Shown piece after piece: positions 1-10,575 of a stretch of 64,000 bases of DNA. Numbering within the stretch: position 1 is the first letter of the stretch; the number at the start of each line of letters is the position of its first letter. Source of the stretch: Cognatishimia activa. GTDB lineage: Bacteria > Pseudomonadota > Alphaproteobacteria > Rhodobacterales > Rhodobacteraceae. Location of the stretch: the NCBI RefSeq assembly GCF_001458335.1, contig NZ_CYTO01000008.1:1-64000 (forward strand). The letters are read 5' to 3'. A program made the translations under genes and the position numbers. The notes under the pieces are model-generated. The model made no database searches. It was not told the origin of the DNA and saw only the letters and a list, made by a program, of their open reading frames with translations.

Positions 1-304
1 AAGGGGGTTCTAAGAGTAACTCACCATAGCCGCAAGAGCTTTTTTGACTTTTTGCGAAGATTTTTGAAGAAAATGTGAAATTCGTTTAAATTCAACAACT
101 TAATCACACTCATTGGATCCCAGAACGGCATCCACACTCGCTAACGCCATGTCGATGCGCGAAGTTTTCGAAAGTCGGGCACACCCCAGGGTCTATATTG
201 GGTGCCCTTACACGGCCCGGCCACAAAATATTGAAGTAGGGTGTGAATCAGAGAGGCCCTGATTCAGAGCGACCAACCCGAGATTCTTTATTTTCCCGAG
301 GTGT
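1..304. other. Gene-free left edge with two inverted repeats
   Basis: I find no convincing coding region here. Two dyads are visible. At 177-207 GGGC..ACCC faces GGGT..GCCC around a short loop. At 244-266 an 8-bp perfect inverted repeat (TGAATCAG / CTGATTCA) encloses a 7-nt loop. Neither is followed by a clear T-run, so they are not obvious intrinsic terminators, although the second lies just beyond the 3' end of msrQ and could stabilise or end its message. The first 150 bases are AT-rich and may belong to the control region of a gene left of the window. Confidence 0.5.
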
Positions 305-913
305 TTAGGCGCGTTTCCAAGCAAAGGTAAAACCTGCAAGCTTTAGGCGCATAAGCAGCAAGACAATCACTGTCCCCAAATAAAGCACCGGCTCCCACTG
401 AAACCCTTTTGCAAGCATTACAAAATGCAGGCCGCCCAAGAGGCAGATCACATAAGTCAGCTTATGGAGTTTGCGCCACGTGCGACCGAGTTTCCGCACG
501 GACCAATTGTTTGATGTCACCGCCAACGGGATCATGATCACAAAGGCCGCCATACCAATCGTAATATAAGGTCGCTTCAAGATGTCCGCCCAGATCTGGT
601 CGAACAGCTGGACGTCCAGGACCAGCCACACGAGCAAGTGTGAAAAGACAAGATAGAAAGCCGTAACACCAATCGCGCGTCGGAATTTGATCAAGTTAAT
701 GCCAAAGGCGTTGCGCAGAGGCGTGATCGCCAATCCGGCAATCAGCATTTGCAGCGCACGCTCTCCTAGCAAATGCTCCATCGCTTTGGCGGGGTCGACA
801 CCCAGGTCGCCAGACAGAGCAAGCCAAAGAAGCCAAAAAGGATAGAGGCCGCCGATCAGACAGATCACCCATGCTGGTAATTTGCGGACATTTTTATTGA
901 GAGTATCAATCAT
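305..913 (-). CDS. msrQ: MsrQ, heme-binding membrane subunit of the MsrPQ methionine sulfoxide reductase
   Basis: 202 residues. MsrQ is an inner-membrane b-heme protein that passes electrons from the quinone pool or cytosolic flavin reductase to periplasmic MsrP, which repairs oxidised methionines. Several hydrophobic helices are visible (about residues 14-34, 84-105, 117-133, 152-170, 180-195). Candidate heme-ligand histidines are His92 (FSHLL), His150 (KLHKL) and His163 (GLHFV), as in the ferric-reductase-like family. An upstream-extended reading frame exists, but the ATG at 913 is preferred: it overlaps the TGA of the small Cys-rich gene by four bases (ATGA), which implies translational coupling, and it gives the family's normal length. 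Third gene of the msrP operon. Confidence 0.93.
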   Translation of the reverse strand: MIDTLNKNVRKLPAWVICLIGGLYPFWLLWLALSGDLGVDPAKAMEHLLGERALQMLIAGLAITPLRNAFGINLIKFRRAIGVTAFYLVFSHLLVWLVLDVQLFDQIWADILKRPYITIGMAAFVIMIPLAVTSNNWSVRKLGRTWRKLHKLTYVICLLGGLHFVMLAKGFQWEPVLYLGTVIVLLLMRLKLAGFTFAWKRA

Positions 914-1131
914 GAATCTACTCCGCAGCAACCAGCGCCATCTTGGATTGGCGGGCACGGAACCGTGCCATAGGAACAGAAAACACAGCAGTCGCCAGGC
1001 TCTGGTTTCAAGACCACATTGCATCCCACACATTGATGAAAAAACTGACACATGTCGGTTGGCATCGTCAGCTCTTCAGCGTGGCCACAGTGCGGGCAGG
1101 TCAGCCTAGATATGAGAACCGGCTGGCTCAA
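910..1131 (-). CDS. GDCCVxC-domain small Cys-rich protein in the msrPQ operon
   Basis: 73 residues with 11 cysteines: a CPHC pair at 12-15, Cys28, a CVGC pair at 34-37, the GDCCVFC block at 46-52, Cys59, and a CC pair at 68-69. The [13 protein letters not shown] signature matches a small uncharacterised family known only as the GDCCVxC domain, some members of which are selenoproteins. The spaced CxxC pairs suggest a zinc-ribbon-like fold or a redox/metal site. Start is TTG at 1131, with an AAGGAG Shine-Dalgarno about 7 nt upstream; it overlaps the msrP stop as TTGA. The 3' end overlaps the msrQ ATG. Function is unknown; the position suggests a part in maturation, metal supply or electron transfer for MsrPQ (inference). 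Confidence 0.85.
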   Translation of the reverse strand: MSQPVLISRLTCPHCGHAEELTMPTDMCQFFHQCVGCNVVLKPEPGDCCVFCSYGTVPCPPIQDGAGCCGVDS

Positions 1132-2030
1132 TAGAACTCCTTCAGGTCCATGCCGTCATAAAGACCGGCGACCTCTTCCTCGTAGCCATTGAACATCAAT
1201 GTCGGAATGCGCTTGGCAAAAATTCCGCCACCGATCTGGCGTTCTGTCGCCTGAGACCAGCGCGGGTGGTCCACCTCGGGGTTCACATTCGAATAGAACC
1301 CATATTCGCGCCCATTGGCTTTATTCCAGCTGGTCGGCGGTTCTTTGTCAGTCAGGGTGATTTTCACAATCGATTTGATCGACTTAAAGCCGTATTTCCA
1401 CGGAACGACCAATCGCAGCGGTGCGCCATTCTGTTTCGGCATGGGTTTTCCATAGATCCCTGACGCCATCAGCGTAAGCGGGTGCATCGCTTCATCCAGA
1501 CGCAGACCCTCAACATAAGGCCAATCTAGCGTGCCGAACTTTTGGCCGACCATTTCTTCGGGACGATAGAGCGTTTCAAACGCTACGTATTTCGCGCCAT
1601 CTTGAACCCCAGCCAGATCCAGCAGGTCTTTCAGCTCAAACCCATTCCACGGGACAACCATCGACCAGGCTTCGACGCAGCGGAATCGATAGATCCGCTC
1701 TTCAACGGTCATCGCCGCCATGATTTCATCAAACGCATAGTCACCGGGGCGGTCCACCAGGCCGTCGATCGTGATCGACCAAGGGGACGTCGTCAGTCGA
1801 TGCGCGTTCTTAGCAGGATCATCCTTGCCGGTGCCGAATTCATAGAAGTTGTTGTAGGTGGTGATCTCTTCCCAGCTGTTGGGCTCAAGCGCTGATGCTT
1901 GCGCTTTGCCACCTGCCATTGTCGCCAATCCAAGGCCCGCGAAACCCGCCATCACCTGACGACGATTCATAAACGCACCGTATGGGGTAACGTCGTCTCT
2001 GCTTAGTTTGTTCTTCCAGCGATGGGCCAT
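1128..2030 (-). CDS. msrP: MsrP, periplasmic molybdoenzyme catalytic subunit of methionine sulfoxide reductase
   Basis: 300 residues. MsrP (YedY) reduces methionine sulfoxide in periplasmic proteins using a molybdopterin cofactor. A twin-arginine signal is visible near residues 20-45 ([13 protein letters not shown], ending GKAQA), so it is exported folded by Tat. Cys118 in the FRCVEAWS motif is the expected molybdenum ligand of the sulfite-oxidase-like fold. ATG at 2030 is chosen because AGGAGA sits just upstream; a longer frame to 2105 adds an implausible hydrophobic leader. It heads the operon with the Cys-rich protein and MsrQ. The leader can form a hairpin covering its ribosome binding site. 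Confidence 0.95.
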   Translation of the reverse strand: MAHRWKNKLSRDDVTPYGAFMNRRQVMAGFAGLGLATMAGGKAQASALEPNSWEEITTYNNFYEFGTGKDDPAKNAHRLTTSPWSITIDGLVDRPGDYAFDEIMAAMTVEERIYRFRCVEAWSMVVPWNGFELKDLLDLAGVQDGAKYVAFETLYRPEEMVGQKFGTLDWPYVEGLRLDEAMHPLTLMASGIYGKPMPKQNGAPLRLVVPWKYGFKSIKSIVKITLTDKEPPTSWNKANGREYGFYSNVNPEVDHPRWSQATERQIGGGIFAKRIPTLMFNGYEEEVAGLYDGMDLKEFY

Positions 2031-2031
2031 G

Positions 2032-2079
2032 GGGTCTCCTGTGGTCACTCGTGTTTGCTTAAGAGTGATGTAGAGACCC
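2032..2079 (-). promoter_or_regulatory. Leader hairpin covering the msrP ribosome binding site
   Basis: On the minus strand, GGGTCTC (2079-2073) pairs perfectly with GAGACCC (2038-2032), and inside it CACTC (2067-2063) pairs with GAGTG (2050-2046), leaving a 12-nt terminal loop and a 5/7 internal loop. The 3' arm overlaps the AGGAGA Shine-Dalgarno (2040-2035) and ends one base before the ATG. This would limit ribosome access while folded. Whether it is a thermometer, a protein site or chance is not known. Confidence 0.45.
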
Positions 2080-2095
2080 GTGCCAAGCAAGCCAA

Positions 2096-2118
2096 ACCAC
2101 ATCACATAACGATGTGGT
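2096..2118 (-). terminator. Hairpin after the glutamate synthase-like gene
   Basis: An 8-bp perfect stem (ACCACATC / GATGTGGT) with a 7-nt loop lies about 30 bases beyond the stop of the gene ending at 2150. On the minus strand it is followed only by a short TTTGGC, so it is a weak terminator candidate at best. Confidence 0.35.
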
Positions 2119-2149
2119 GGGATGGCTGTAACAATTGTCGACGAGCGCT

Positions 2150-3634
2150 CTAACCAATCTCAGGGTAAATATGGCTCATGCGCTCGGACCGCCCAGTGTC
2201 TTGCACCAAACGCACATGATGACGCCGCAGCTTGCGCGGCTCGCTCACGCCCACCGAATGCGCGATCACTTCAACTTCTTTGATGATACCTTGCGCGTAA
2301 TGTGCCACCCGCTGATATTTGCTTTCCGGCACCAAGCCCTTCTGGAAACGCGGATCATGGGTGGTGATCCCGGTTGGGCACGTGTTCTTGCTGCATTTCA
2401 AAGCTTGGATGCAGCCAAGTGAGAACATGAAACCCCGGGCGGACACGACAAAATCTGCACCAGCGGCCAAAGCCCAAGCGACATCGCCGGGATTCACGAG
2501 TTTACCGCTGGCGATCAGTCGAATTCGGTCAGTCAATCCAAACTCTGCGCGCAGATCAGCAACCCGTGGCAAAGCTTCTCTAATGGTCATACCGACCAGA
2601 TCCATCAACGGCATGGGGGCCGCACCAGTGCCGCCCTCGCCCCCATCGATCGTTATAAAGTCAGGCGCATCGTCTGAGCCCCGCTTGGCGATGGTTTCAA
2701 ACAAAGCACGCGTGTGATCCGGTGAGCCAACCACAATTTTGATGCCAACTGGCTTCCCGGTGACGTCGCGGATATGCGCAATCATATCCAACAACTCGTC
2801 GTTATTGCTGATTTCGCGATGCCGGTTAGGCGACAGGCTACTTTCACCCACTGAAATACCGCGTATCGCCGCGATTTCCTCCGTTACTTTTTCGCCGGGA
2901 AGGATACCGCCTTTGCCCGGCTTCGCACCTTGGGCCAGCTTGAGTTCAAACATTTTGATCTCATCATGCTCGGCGACGGCTCGGAGCTTGTCATCGCTCA
3001 AACCACCGTGCTCATCGCGAACACCATATTTTGCCGTCCCGATCTGAAAGACAATGTCGCAGCCACCTTCCAGGTGATACCGCGACACGCCCCCTTCCCC
3101 GGTATTCATCCAAATACCCGCTTCTTTGCAACCTCGCGACAGTGCCTGAACCGCTGGGCGAGACAGGGCGCCATAGCTCATGCCGGAAAGGTTAAAGAAG
3201 GATGGCGCTAGATAGGGCTGTTTCGCGGTTGGTCCGATCAGCAAAGGTTCGGACGCAGCGAACTGATCATCCAGTGGCGGATAGGGATCGTTCACAAAAA
3301 TCGGCGTGCCTGCCGTGTTGATATTTCGCGTGGATCCAAAAGAGATCGTATTGCTTTTACCGCGCGCGGCCCGTGCGACCCAGTCACGTTGGGCCCGGTT
3401 AAACGGCATCTCTTCGCGATCCATTGCAAAGAAATACTGGCGGAAGAACTCCCCTAACTCGCTGAAAATATGCCGAAACCGCCCAATAACCGGGTAGTTC
3501 CTGCGCACCGCATCGCCGGTCTGCGTGCGGTCGATAATAAAAAGCACAACCGCAGCTAGGGCCATAAGGCCGACAACCCAGACAAACAGAAGTCCCAAAA
3601 ACTCGACAACGTAAAAGGCGCGTTCCATCGACAT
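2150..3634 (-). CDS. FMN-binding glutamate synthase-family protein, membrane-anchored
   Basis: 494 residues. It matches the FMN- and FeS-binding domain of the large glutamate synthase subunit (GltS-type TIM barrel) but lacks the amidotransferase and beta-helix domains. A transmembrane helix is predicted near residues 9-33 ([24 protein letters not shown] region). Barrel motifs include [21 protein letters not shown] and [14 protein letters not shown]. Cys408, Cys414 and Cys419 (CX5CX4C) match the 3Fe-4S ligands. No small subunit or glutaminase is nearby, so it is unlikely to be the assimilation enzyme; such lone homologues are called glutamate-synthase-like oxidoreductases of uncertain substrate. 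ATG at 3634 has GGGAG upstream; 3628 is an alternative. Confidence 0.85.
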   Translation of the reverse strand: MSMERAFYVVEFLGLLFVWVVGLMALAAVVLFIIDRTQTGDAVRRNYPVIGRFRHIFSELGEFFRQYFFAMDREEMPFNRAQRDWVARAARGKSNTISFGSTRNINTAGTPIFVNDPYPPLDDQFAASEPLLIGPTAKQPYLAPSFFNLSGMSYGALSRPAVQALSRGCKEAGIWMNTGEGGVSRYHLEGGCDIVFQIGTAKYGVRDEHGGLSDDKLRAVAEHDEIKMFELKLAQGAKPGKGGILPGEKVTEEIAAIRGISVGESSLSPNRHREISNNDELLDMIAHIRDVTGKPVGIKIVVGSPDHTRALFETIAKRGSDDAPDFITIDGGEGGTGAAPMPLMDLVGMTIREALPRVADLRAEFGLTDRIRLIASGKLVNPGDVAWALAAGADFVVSARGFMFSLGCIQALKCSKNTCPTGITTHDPRFQKGLVPESKYQRVAHYAQGIIKEVEVIAHSVGVSEPRKLRRHHVRLVQDTGRSERMSHIYPEIG

Positions 3635-3742
3635 AATGCTGGCTCCCGGCTGGCTATTGGATGCACGCACTGTGGGAGAGATCACGCCAACGAGCAAGTC
3701 ACGTTGCTGCCAATCCGGGTGGGGAATTTCGTGAGAAATGTT

Positions 3743-3771
3743 GCAAAGGAAAGCCGGGCGAAAGCCCGGCC
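3743..3771 (-). terminator. Intrinsic terminator of clpB
   Basis: On the minus strand GCCGGGC-TTTC-GCCCGGC is followed by TTTCCTTT, about 25 bases past the clpB stop. The stem is a perfect 7 bp and GC-rich, and the tail is moderately T-rich. Confidence 0.7.
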
Positions 3772-3796
3772 AACCTGTTTCTTCAATTTGAGTTCC

Positions 3797-6412
<2,616 letters not shown>

Positions 6413-6490
6413 GGTCTCTCTCCTTTTATAAGCGCCCGGATTTGGAATGGCGCCCGCTTTGCGGCACGCCCCGTTTTGGGCCTCACTCAC

Positions 6491-6520
6491 AAATTGGTGA
6501 CTTTACCTTAAGCATTCAAG
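6491..6520 (-). promoter_or_regulatory. Candidate RpoH (sigma-32) promoter for clpB
   Basis: On the minus strand CTTGAA (6520-6515) and CCAATT (6497-6492) are separated by 17 nt. This resembles the alphaproteobacterial heat-shock form (CTTG near -35, CC-A-T near -10). It lies upstream of a classic heat-shock gene in the right orientation, which supports the call, but it is a motif match by eye. Confidence 0.5.
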
Positions 6521-6616
6521 ACCTTGCGATCCAGTTTCGACCAGAGATTTCGGCGCGTTTAGACAAGTAAGGGTCACCTTAACTCTACACATCTAAGACG
6601 AAGGCCGGAGGTCGAC

Positions 6617-6898
6617 ATGAAAGTCATACATCTCGAACTGCTGGACCGGCGAAAATTTGGGGACAACAAATGTGTGGGGACGTTTTGCCTACATGGCGAG
6701 CACGGCGAACGGATACAGGTCCAATCCACCGTGCGGTTAGATCATGTTTTATCCCACCAGAGCGTGAACGGTATTTTGGCCAAAGAGGCCATTCGGCAAT
6801 TGCGGCGCATGCCGGAGCACCGTGGCAAATCTTTAGAAGTAAGCAAACACGCGATGCCTAGGCTGCGCGAACAACGCGTCATTCGATTGGCTGGGTAA
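6617..6898 (+). CDS. Small conserved-type protein of unknown function
   Basis: 93 residues, not recognised. A good GGAGG ribosome binding site sits 6 nt before the ATG (ggaggtcgacATG), and the codon use resembles the neighbours, so I think it is a real gene. The protein is basic (many Arg, Lys and His), has two cysteines (19 and 24), no signal peptide and no membrane helix. It reads like a small soluble domain with an N-terminal beta-rich half and an Arg-rich C-terminal helix. It sits alone between divergent clpB and rightward pyrF. No function is proposed. Confidence 0.65.
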   Translation: MKVIHLELLDRRKFGDNKCVGTFCLHGEHGERIQVQSTVRLDHVLSHQSVNGILAKEAIRQLRRMPEHRGKSLEVSKHAMPRLREQRVIRLAG

Positions 6899-6986
6899 CG
6901 TCATTTGAAACACGCTTGATATTGCGTGCTACGCTGCCTAGACAGGGCCAGTTTCTTTGCCACCCTTTGCCTGCCGGAGCCGCCCC

Positions 6987-7709
6987 ATGACAAAAGCTGA
7001 CGACCGCCTGATTGTAGCCCTAGACGTGCCCAATGCCATCGAAGGTCTGAAACTGGCCGAACAGATCGGCGATGCGGTGTCGTTTTATAAGATCGGCCTT
7101 GGCATGCTGACCGGCGGCGGCCTGGCACTGGCGAATGAGCTCAAAGGCGAACACGGCAAAAAGATCTTCCTCGACATGAAGCTCTTTGACATCGGCGCAA
7201 CGGTCGAAAACGCGGTTCGTGGCTTGGCTCAATTTGATCTGGATTTCCTGACCGTGCATGGCGACCCCTATGTGGTGAAAGCCGCTAAAGAAGGCGCGTC
7301 CGGTAAAGATATGAAAATCTTGGCGGTGACCATTCTGACCTCTCTGGATCGCGAAGATCTAAATGGTGCACTGATCAAGGACGGTGAAATCCGGAATCTG
7401 GTACAAGAACGCGCAGGCAATGCCTTTGCTGCGGGCGCCGATGGTGTGATCGCCAGCCCACAAGAGGCTGCTCTGATCCGCGCATTGCCGGAAGCGGAAG
7501 GCAAGTTGATCGTGACACCAGGGGTTCGTCCAGCGGGTGCCGACCTAGGCGACCAAAAACGCGTGGCAACTCCTGCAAGCGCTGTCGCAGATGGTGCAGA
7601 CCACATTGTCGTTGGCCGCCCAATCTGGCGTTCAGAAAACCCGCGTGCCGCAGCAGAAGCGATCGTTCAGGAACTCAGCTCGGTTCAGGCTCAGCGGCCA
7701 AACCGCTGA
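6987..7709 (+). CDS. pyrF: PyrF, orotidine 5'-phosphate decarboxylase
   Basis: 240 residues. Final step of de novo UMP synthesis: decarboxylation of OMP. The catalytic array is visible as DMKLFDIG (Asp63, Lys65, Asp68), with IVALDVP at the N-terminus and VTPGVRPAGAD and HIVVGRPIW (phosphate-binding) toward the C-terminus. The ATG at 6987 gives the family length; an upstream in-frame ATG at 6957 adds ten residues without homology to the fold. The 3' end overlaps the convergent Nudix gene by 35 bases, so each message is antisense to the end of the other. Confidence 0.97.
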   Translation: MTKADDRLIVALDVPNAIEGLKLAEQIGDAVSFYKIGLGMLTGGGLALANELKGEHGKKIFLDMKLFDIGATVENAVRGLAQFDLDFLTVHGDPYVVKAAKEGASGKDMKILAVTILTSLDREDLNGALIKDGEIRNLVQERAGNAFAAGADGVIASPQEAALIRALPEAEGKLIVTPGVRPAGADLGDQKRVATPASAVADGADHIVVGRPIWRSENPRAAAEAIVQELSSVQAQRPNR

Positions 7710-8139
7710 TCCAATCCGCCAACCGCTTCTGAAAATGCGGCACCGCGTCTGCATCACATAGGAAGTCGTCAACAGCCATGAGCCTGATACTTTGGCCCTC
7801 AGAGCCAAGCACAAGCTCTTCTTGACGATTGGCATCGACCCGCGCGACGAAGAACCAGAAATTTAGGCCCTTGCTTTCATAGCATTTCGCCCAAATGGCA
7901 TCATTGGGCGATAGCTTTAGGCTGACCTCTTCAAAGCATTCTCGCGCAGCGCAGTCCCAACCACTTTCCGCTCCCTCGCGCCCACCTCCGGGCAAATCCC
8001 AGGCACCGGGCCAAGGGATGTCAGGTTTTTCATCGCGCAATAAGGTGACGAGCTTGCTACCGACAAAAACTGCCACCTTCGCACCGTGAAAACGGATGCC
8101 CTCACCTGATCGAAATGCTATGCTGGGTACCTCACCCAT
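7675..8139 (-). CDS. Nudix hydrolase
   Basis: 154 residues. A Nudix box is clear around residues 52-75 (GGGREGAE, then ARECFEEV), matching GX5EX7REUXEEXGU, with the metal-binding REXXEE core. It would hydrolyse a nucleoside diphosphate linked to another group; the substrate cannot be told from sequence. The start is uncertain. The ATG at 8139 has no good Shine-Dalgarno, while a TTG at 8154, five codons upstream, has GAGGG at a fair distance. The TTG alternative would overlap the divergent DNA polymerase IV start itself. Its 3' end overlaps pyrF. Confidence 0.88.
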   Translation of the reverse strand: MGEVPSIAFRSGEGIRFHGAKVAVFVGSKLVTLLRDEKPDIPWPGAWDLPGGGREGAESGWDCAARECFEEVSLKLSPNDAIWAKCYESKGLNFWFFVARVDANRQEELVLGSEGQSIRLMAVDDFLCDADAVPHFQKRLADWISGLAAEPEPS

Positions 8140-8153
8140 CGCCGGAAACTCCA

Positions 8154-9410
8154 ATGCCTGCCCTCTGCCGCGATTGCCTGTCCGAAGTCACTGATGCGCG
8201 CCGCTGTCCTGAGTGTGGCAGCTTGCGCATCGTGCGTCATGACGAGCTATTTGACCTTTCTATAGCGCATATGGATTGCGATGCCTTCTACGCAAGCGTG
8301 GAAAAACGCGACAACCCGGAATTGGCGGATAAACCAGTCATTATTGGCGGTGGGCGGCGGGGCGTGGTCTCGACGGCCTGTTATGTCGCGCGTATTCGGG
8401 GTGTCCGGTCGGCAATGCCAATGTTTCAGGCAACCAAGCTGTGTCCCGACGCGGTGATCGTAAAACCGCGCATGTCGGTTTATGTCGAAACCAGCCGTCA
8501 AATCCGCGCATTGATGGATGAGCTTACGCCCTCAGTCGAGCCACTTTCGCTGGACGAAGCATTCATGGACCTCACCGGAACTGCCAAACTGCATGGCGCC
8601 CCTCCGGCGGTGATGCTGGCGCGACTTGTTAAACGCATGAAAGAGGAGATCGGTGTCACTGGGTCCATTGGCCTGAGCCACAACAAGTTCCTCGCTAAAG
8701 TGGCCTCGGATCTCGACAAGCCTCAGGGGTTTGCAGTTATCGGCAAGGCGGAAACCGATGCGTTCTTGCGCGACAAACCGGTTCGCATGATCTGGGGCGT
8801 TGGACCGGCCGCACAAGAAGGTCTTGAACGCGCAGGTATTCACACCTTCTCCGACCTTCTGCGTTGGGATCAGCAAGAACTCACCGAACGATTTGGCTCC
8901 ATGGGGTATCGCCTTTGGCACCTTGCACGCGGACAAGACCGTCGGAAAGTCTCAGCGCGGCAACCGGTGAAAAGCATCAGCAAAGAAACCACATTCTTTG
9001 AAGACACGAGCAGCATTGAGCTGCTTGACGGTCATATGTGGCGGCTCAGCGAACAGGTCGCGGATCGCGCAAAGGCAAAAGGCAAAGCCGGGCGTGTTGT
9101 GACGTTGAAGCTCAAACGCGCAAACTTTTCCCTGATCTCTCGCAGGATTAGCCTGCGCGACGCCACGCAAATGGCGGACACAATCTACCAAACGGCCCGC
9201 GGACTTTTGGACCAAGTCGGTGACCAAGGTCCCTATCGTCTCATTGGCGTGGGTATTTCCGATATTGTGGACGAGAGCGCTGCCGACCTCAGCGCGGATT
9301 TGCTAGACCCTCAGGCGGCCAAACGACGCAAAGCCGAGCGCGCAACGGATGCCATCCGCAAGCGTTTTGGGTCTGATGCCATCCAAAAAGGGCGTGCAAT
9401 ACGCAAATAA
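8154..9410 (+). CDS. dinB: DinB-type DNA polymerase IV (Y family) with N-terminal zinc ribbon
   Basis: 418 residues. An error-prone translesion polymerase. The Y-family palm carries Asp41 and Asp43 (HMDCDAFYASVE) and Asp134-Glu135 (SLDEAFMDLTG), the catalytic metal ligands. GVGPAAQEGLERAGI is the helix-hairpin-helix thumb, followed by the little-finger domain. Unlike E. coli DinB, the first 30 residues hold CxxC (5, 8) and CxxC (18, 21), a likely zinc ribbon ahead of the polymerase. The C-terminus lacks a clear QLXLF-type clamp motif. ATG at 8154 is preferred over 8115 because it begins the zinc-ribbon segment. Confidence 0.93.
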   Translation: MPALCRDCLSEVTDARRCPECGSLRIVRHDELFDLSIAHMDCDAFYASVEKRDNPELADKPVIIGGGRRGVVSTACYVARIRGVRSAMPMFQATKLCPDAVIVKPRMSVYVETSRQIRALMDELTPSVEPLSLDEAFMDLTGTAKLHGAPPAVMLARLVKRMKEEIGVTGSIGLSHNKFLAKVASDLDKPQGFAVIGKAETDAFLRDKPVRMIWGVGPAAQEGLERAGIHTFSDLLRWDQQELTERFGSMGYRLWHLARGQDRRKVSARQPVKSISKETTFFEDTSSIELLDGHMWRLSEQVADRAKAKGKAGRVVTLKLKRANFSLISRRISLRDATQMADTIYQTARGLLDQVGDQGPYRLIGVGISDIVDESAADLSADLLDPQAAKRRKAERATDAIRKRFGSDAIQKGRAIRK

Positions 9411-9419
9411 GTGACTGAC

Positions 9420-10280
9420 TTACTCTGCCGCCAAGCGCTGCGGCGCGTGGCCAATACGGGCGATCTGTTCGGTGACGGATCGCAATGCACGTCGAACATC
9501 ATCAAATTGGGAATTTGGTGCGATCCGCGCTTCGTTCATATAGAGCGATCTATCGATCTCAACCTGCACCGCGTGATGACGACGTGAGGGGCGACCATAA
9601 TGTTGCGTAACATAGGCCCCAGCAAACGGAGTGTTGCGCGACACAACAAACCCCACGGCCTTAAACGCCGCTTCAATTTCTTCGACAATTTCAGGATGGG
9701 CAGACGCACCAAACCGGTCACCCAGCACAATCTCTGGCCGCTTTCCGTTTTTCAGACGCACGTTTTCCAGAGCCTCATGAGGCATTGAATGGCAATCCAC
9801 CAGGATCGCGCGACCAAATTCAACCTCTGCCTCATGGATTAATGACTTAAGGACGTTGTGGTAGGGATGCCAATAATTGGTCAGGCGGCTTTCCGCTTCA
9901 TCAATCCGCAGTTTGCCCCGATAAATGGGGCGCGCATTGGATACCACGCGAGGAATCACTCCTAAACCGGAAGCAATCCGTGGATTGTTCCCGGTCCATT
10001 TCACTCCTGCAATCAGTGCCGGGTCCAATTCTTCTGAACTTCGGTTGTAATCCACAAAGGCGCGCGGTGCGCCGGCTTTGAGGATAGGCGCGCCGAATTC
10101 CGGCGCTGCTTCAAAAAGCCTGTCTACAAAGGCGTCTTCGCTGCTGCGAATACTCATAGCATTCAAAATAGAGCGGCGTAGGAACCAATCCGGGTAGTCA
10201 TTGCCACTGTGTGGAGATGCAAATACAACGGCAGAGGTCAGCTCTTTGGGTCGATCCAATATATAAGCGCGTGCAGGCAT
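9420..10280 (-). CDS. N-formylglutamate amidohydrolase-family protein
   Basis: 286 residues. The family hydrolyses N-formyl-L-glutamate to glutamate and formate, the last step of one histidine degradation route. Seen: FASPHSGNDYP near the N-terminus, EDAFVDRLFEAAP, an FVDYNRSSEELDP block, ILVDCHSMPHE with the metal-type Asp/His pair, and the C-terminal HAVQVEIDRSLYMNE. No other hut genes are adjacent, so the exact substrate is unproven; related enzymes act on other N-acyl amino acids. AAGGAG lies upstream of the ATG. It converges with dinB with nine bases between stops. Confidence 0.88.
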   Translation of the reverse strand: MPARAYILDRPKELTSAVVFASPHSGNDYPDWFLRRSILNAMSIRSSEDAFVDRLFEAAPEFGAPILKAGAPRAFVDYNRSSEELDPALIAGVKWTGNNPRIASGLGVIPRVVSNARPIYRGKLRIDEAESRLTNYWHPYHNVLKSLIHEAEVEFGRAILVDCHSMPHEALENVRLKNGKRPEIVLGDRFGASAHPEIVEEIEAAFKAVGFVVSRNTPFAGAYVTQHYGRPSRRHHAVQVEIDRSLYMNEARIAPNSQFDDVRRALRSVTEQIARIGHAPQRLAAE

Positions 10281-10336
10281 TTGCTCTCCTTATTCAGATT
10301 AGAACATAGCGCAAAAAAGATATTTGTCGAAAGCTC

Positions 10337-10365
10337 TTGATCCCCCCTACGACTCCTTTTATAGA
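10337..10365 (+). promoter_or_regulatory. Sigma-70-type promoter for tRNA-Val and rpmJ
   Basis: TTGATC (10337-10342), a 17-nt spacer and TATAGA (10360-10365) match the housekeeping consensus closely. It sits about 65 bases ahead of the tRNA. The C-rich stretch after the -10 is typical of stringently controlled stable-RNA promoters. Confidence 0.65.
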
Positions 10366-10428
10366 CCCTCCACCAGCGCGGATTTCCGCGCCCTTTTTCT
10401 TGAAGGGCCAGCTTCGCAAAGGTTTCAT

Positions 10429-10503
10429 GGGCGATTAGCTCAGCGGTAGAGCACTTCGTTGACATCGAAGGGGTCACTAGTTCGATCCTAGTATCGCCCA
10501 CCA
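10429..10503 (+). tRNA. tRNA-Val (anticodon GAC)
   Basis: A full cloverleaf can be drawn. Acceptor arms are GGGCGAT and ATCGCCC; the D arm holds AGCTCAGCGGTAGAGC. The anticodon stem CTTCG/CGAAG encloses the loop TTGACAT with anticodon GAC, and the T arm contains GTTCGATCC. The discriminator is A and the CCA end is encoded. It appears to be co-transcribed with rpmJ, which starts 72 bases downstream. Confidence 0.97.
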
Positions 10504-10575
10504 TGAATTCATTGCCCCATTCAGGGGTGCCCGATTAACCAGGCGCATGTCGCGCCGCGAAATGAGGAGATTGCC

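Noticed and set aside
910-1131. Selenocysteine in the GDCCVxC protein
   Set aside because: Some family members are described as selenoproteins, but here all key positions are Cys codons and there is no in-frame TGA before the natural stop.
6413-6490. Extended ClpB N-terminus from GTG 6490
   Set aside because: The added 26 residues have no place in the ClpB fold, and a proper AGGAGAG ribosome binding site precedes the ATG at 6412.
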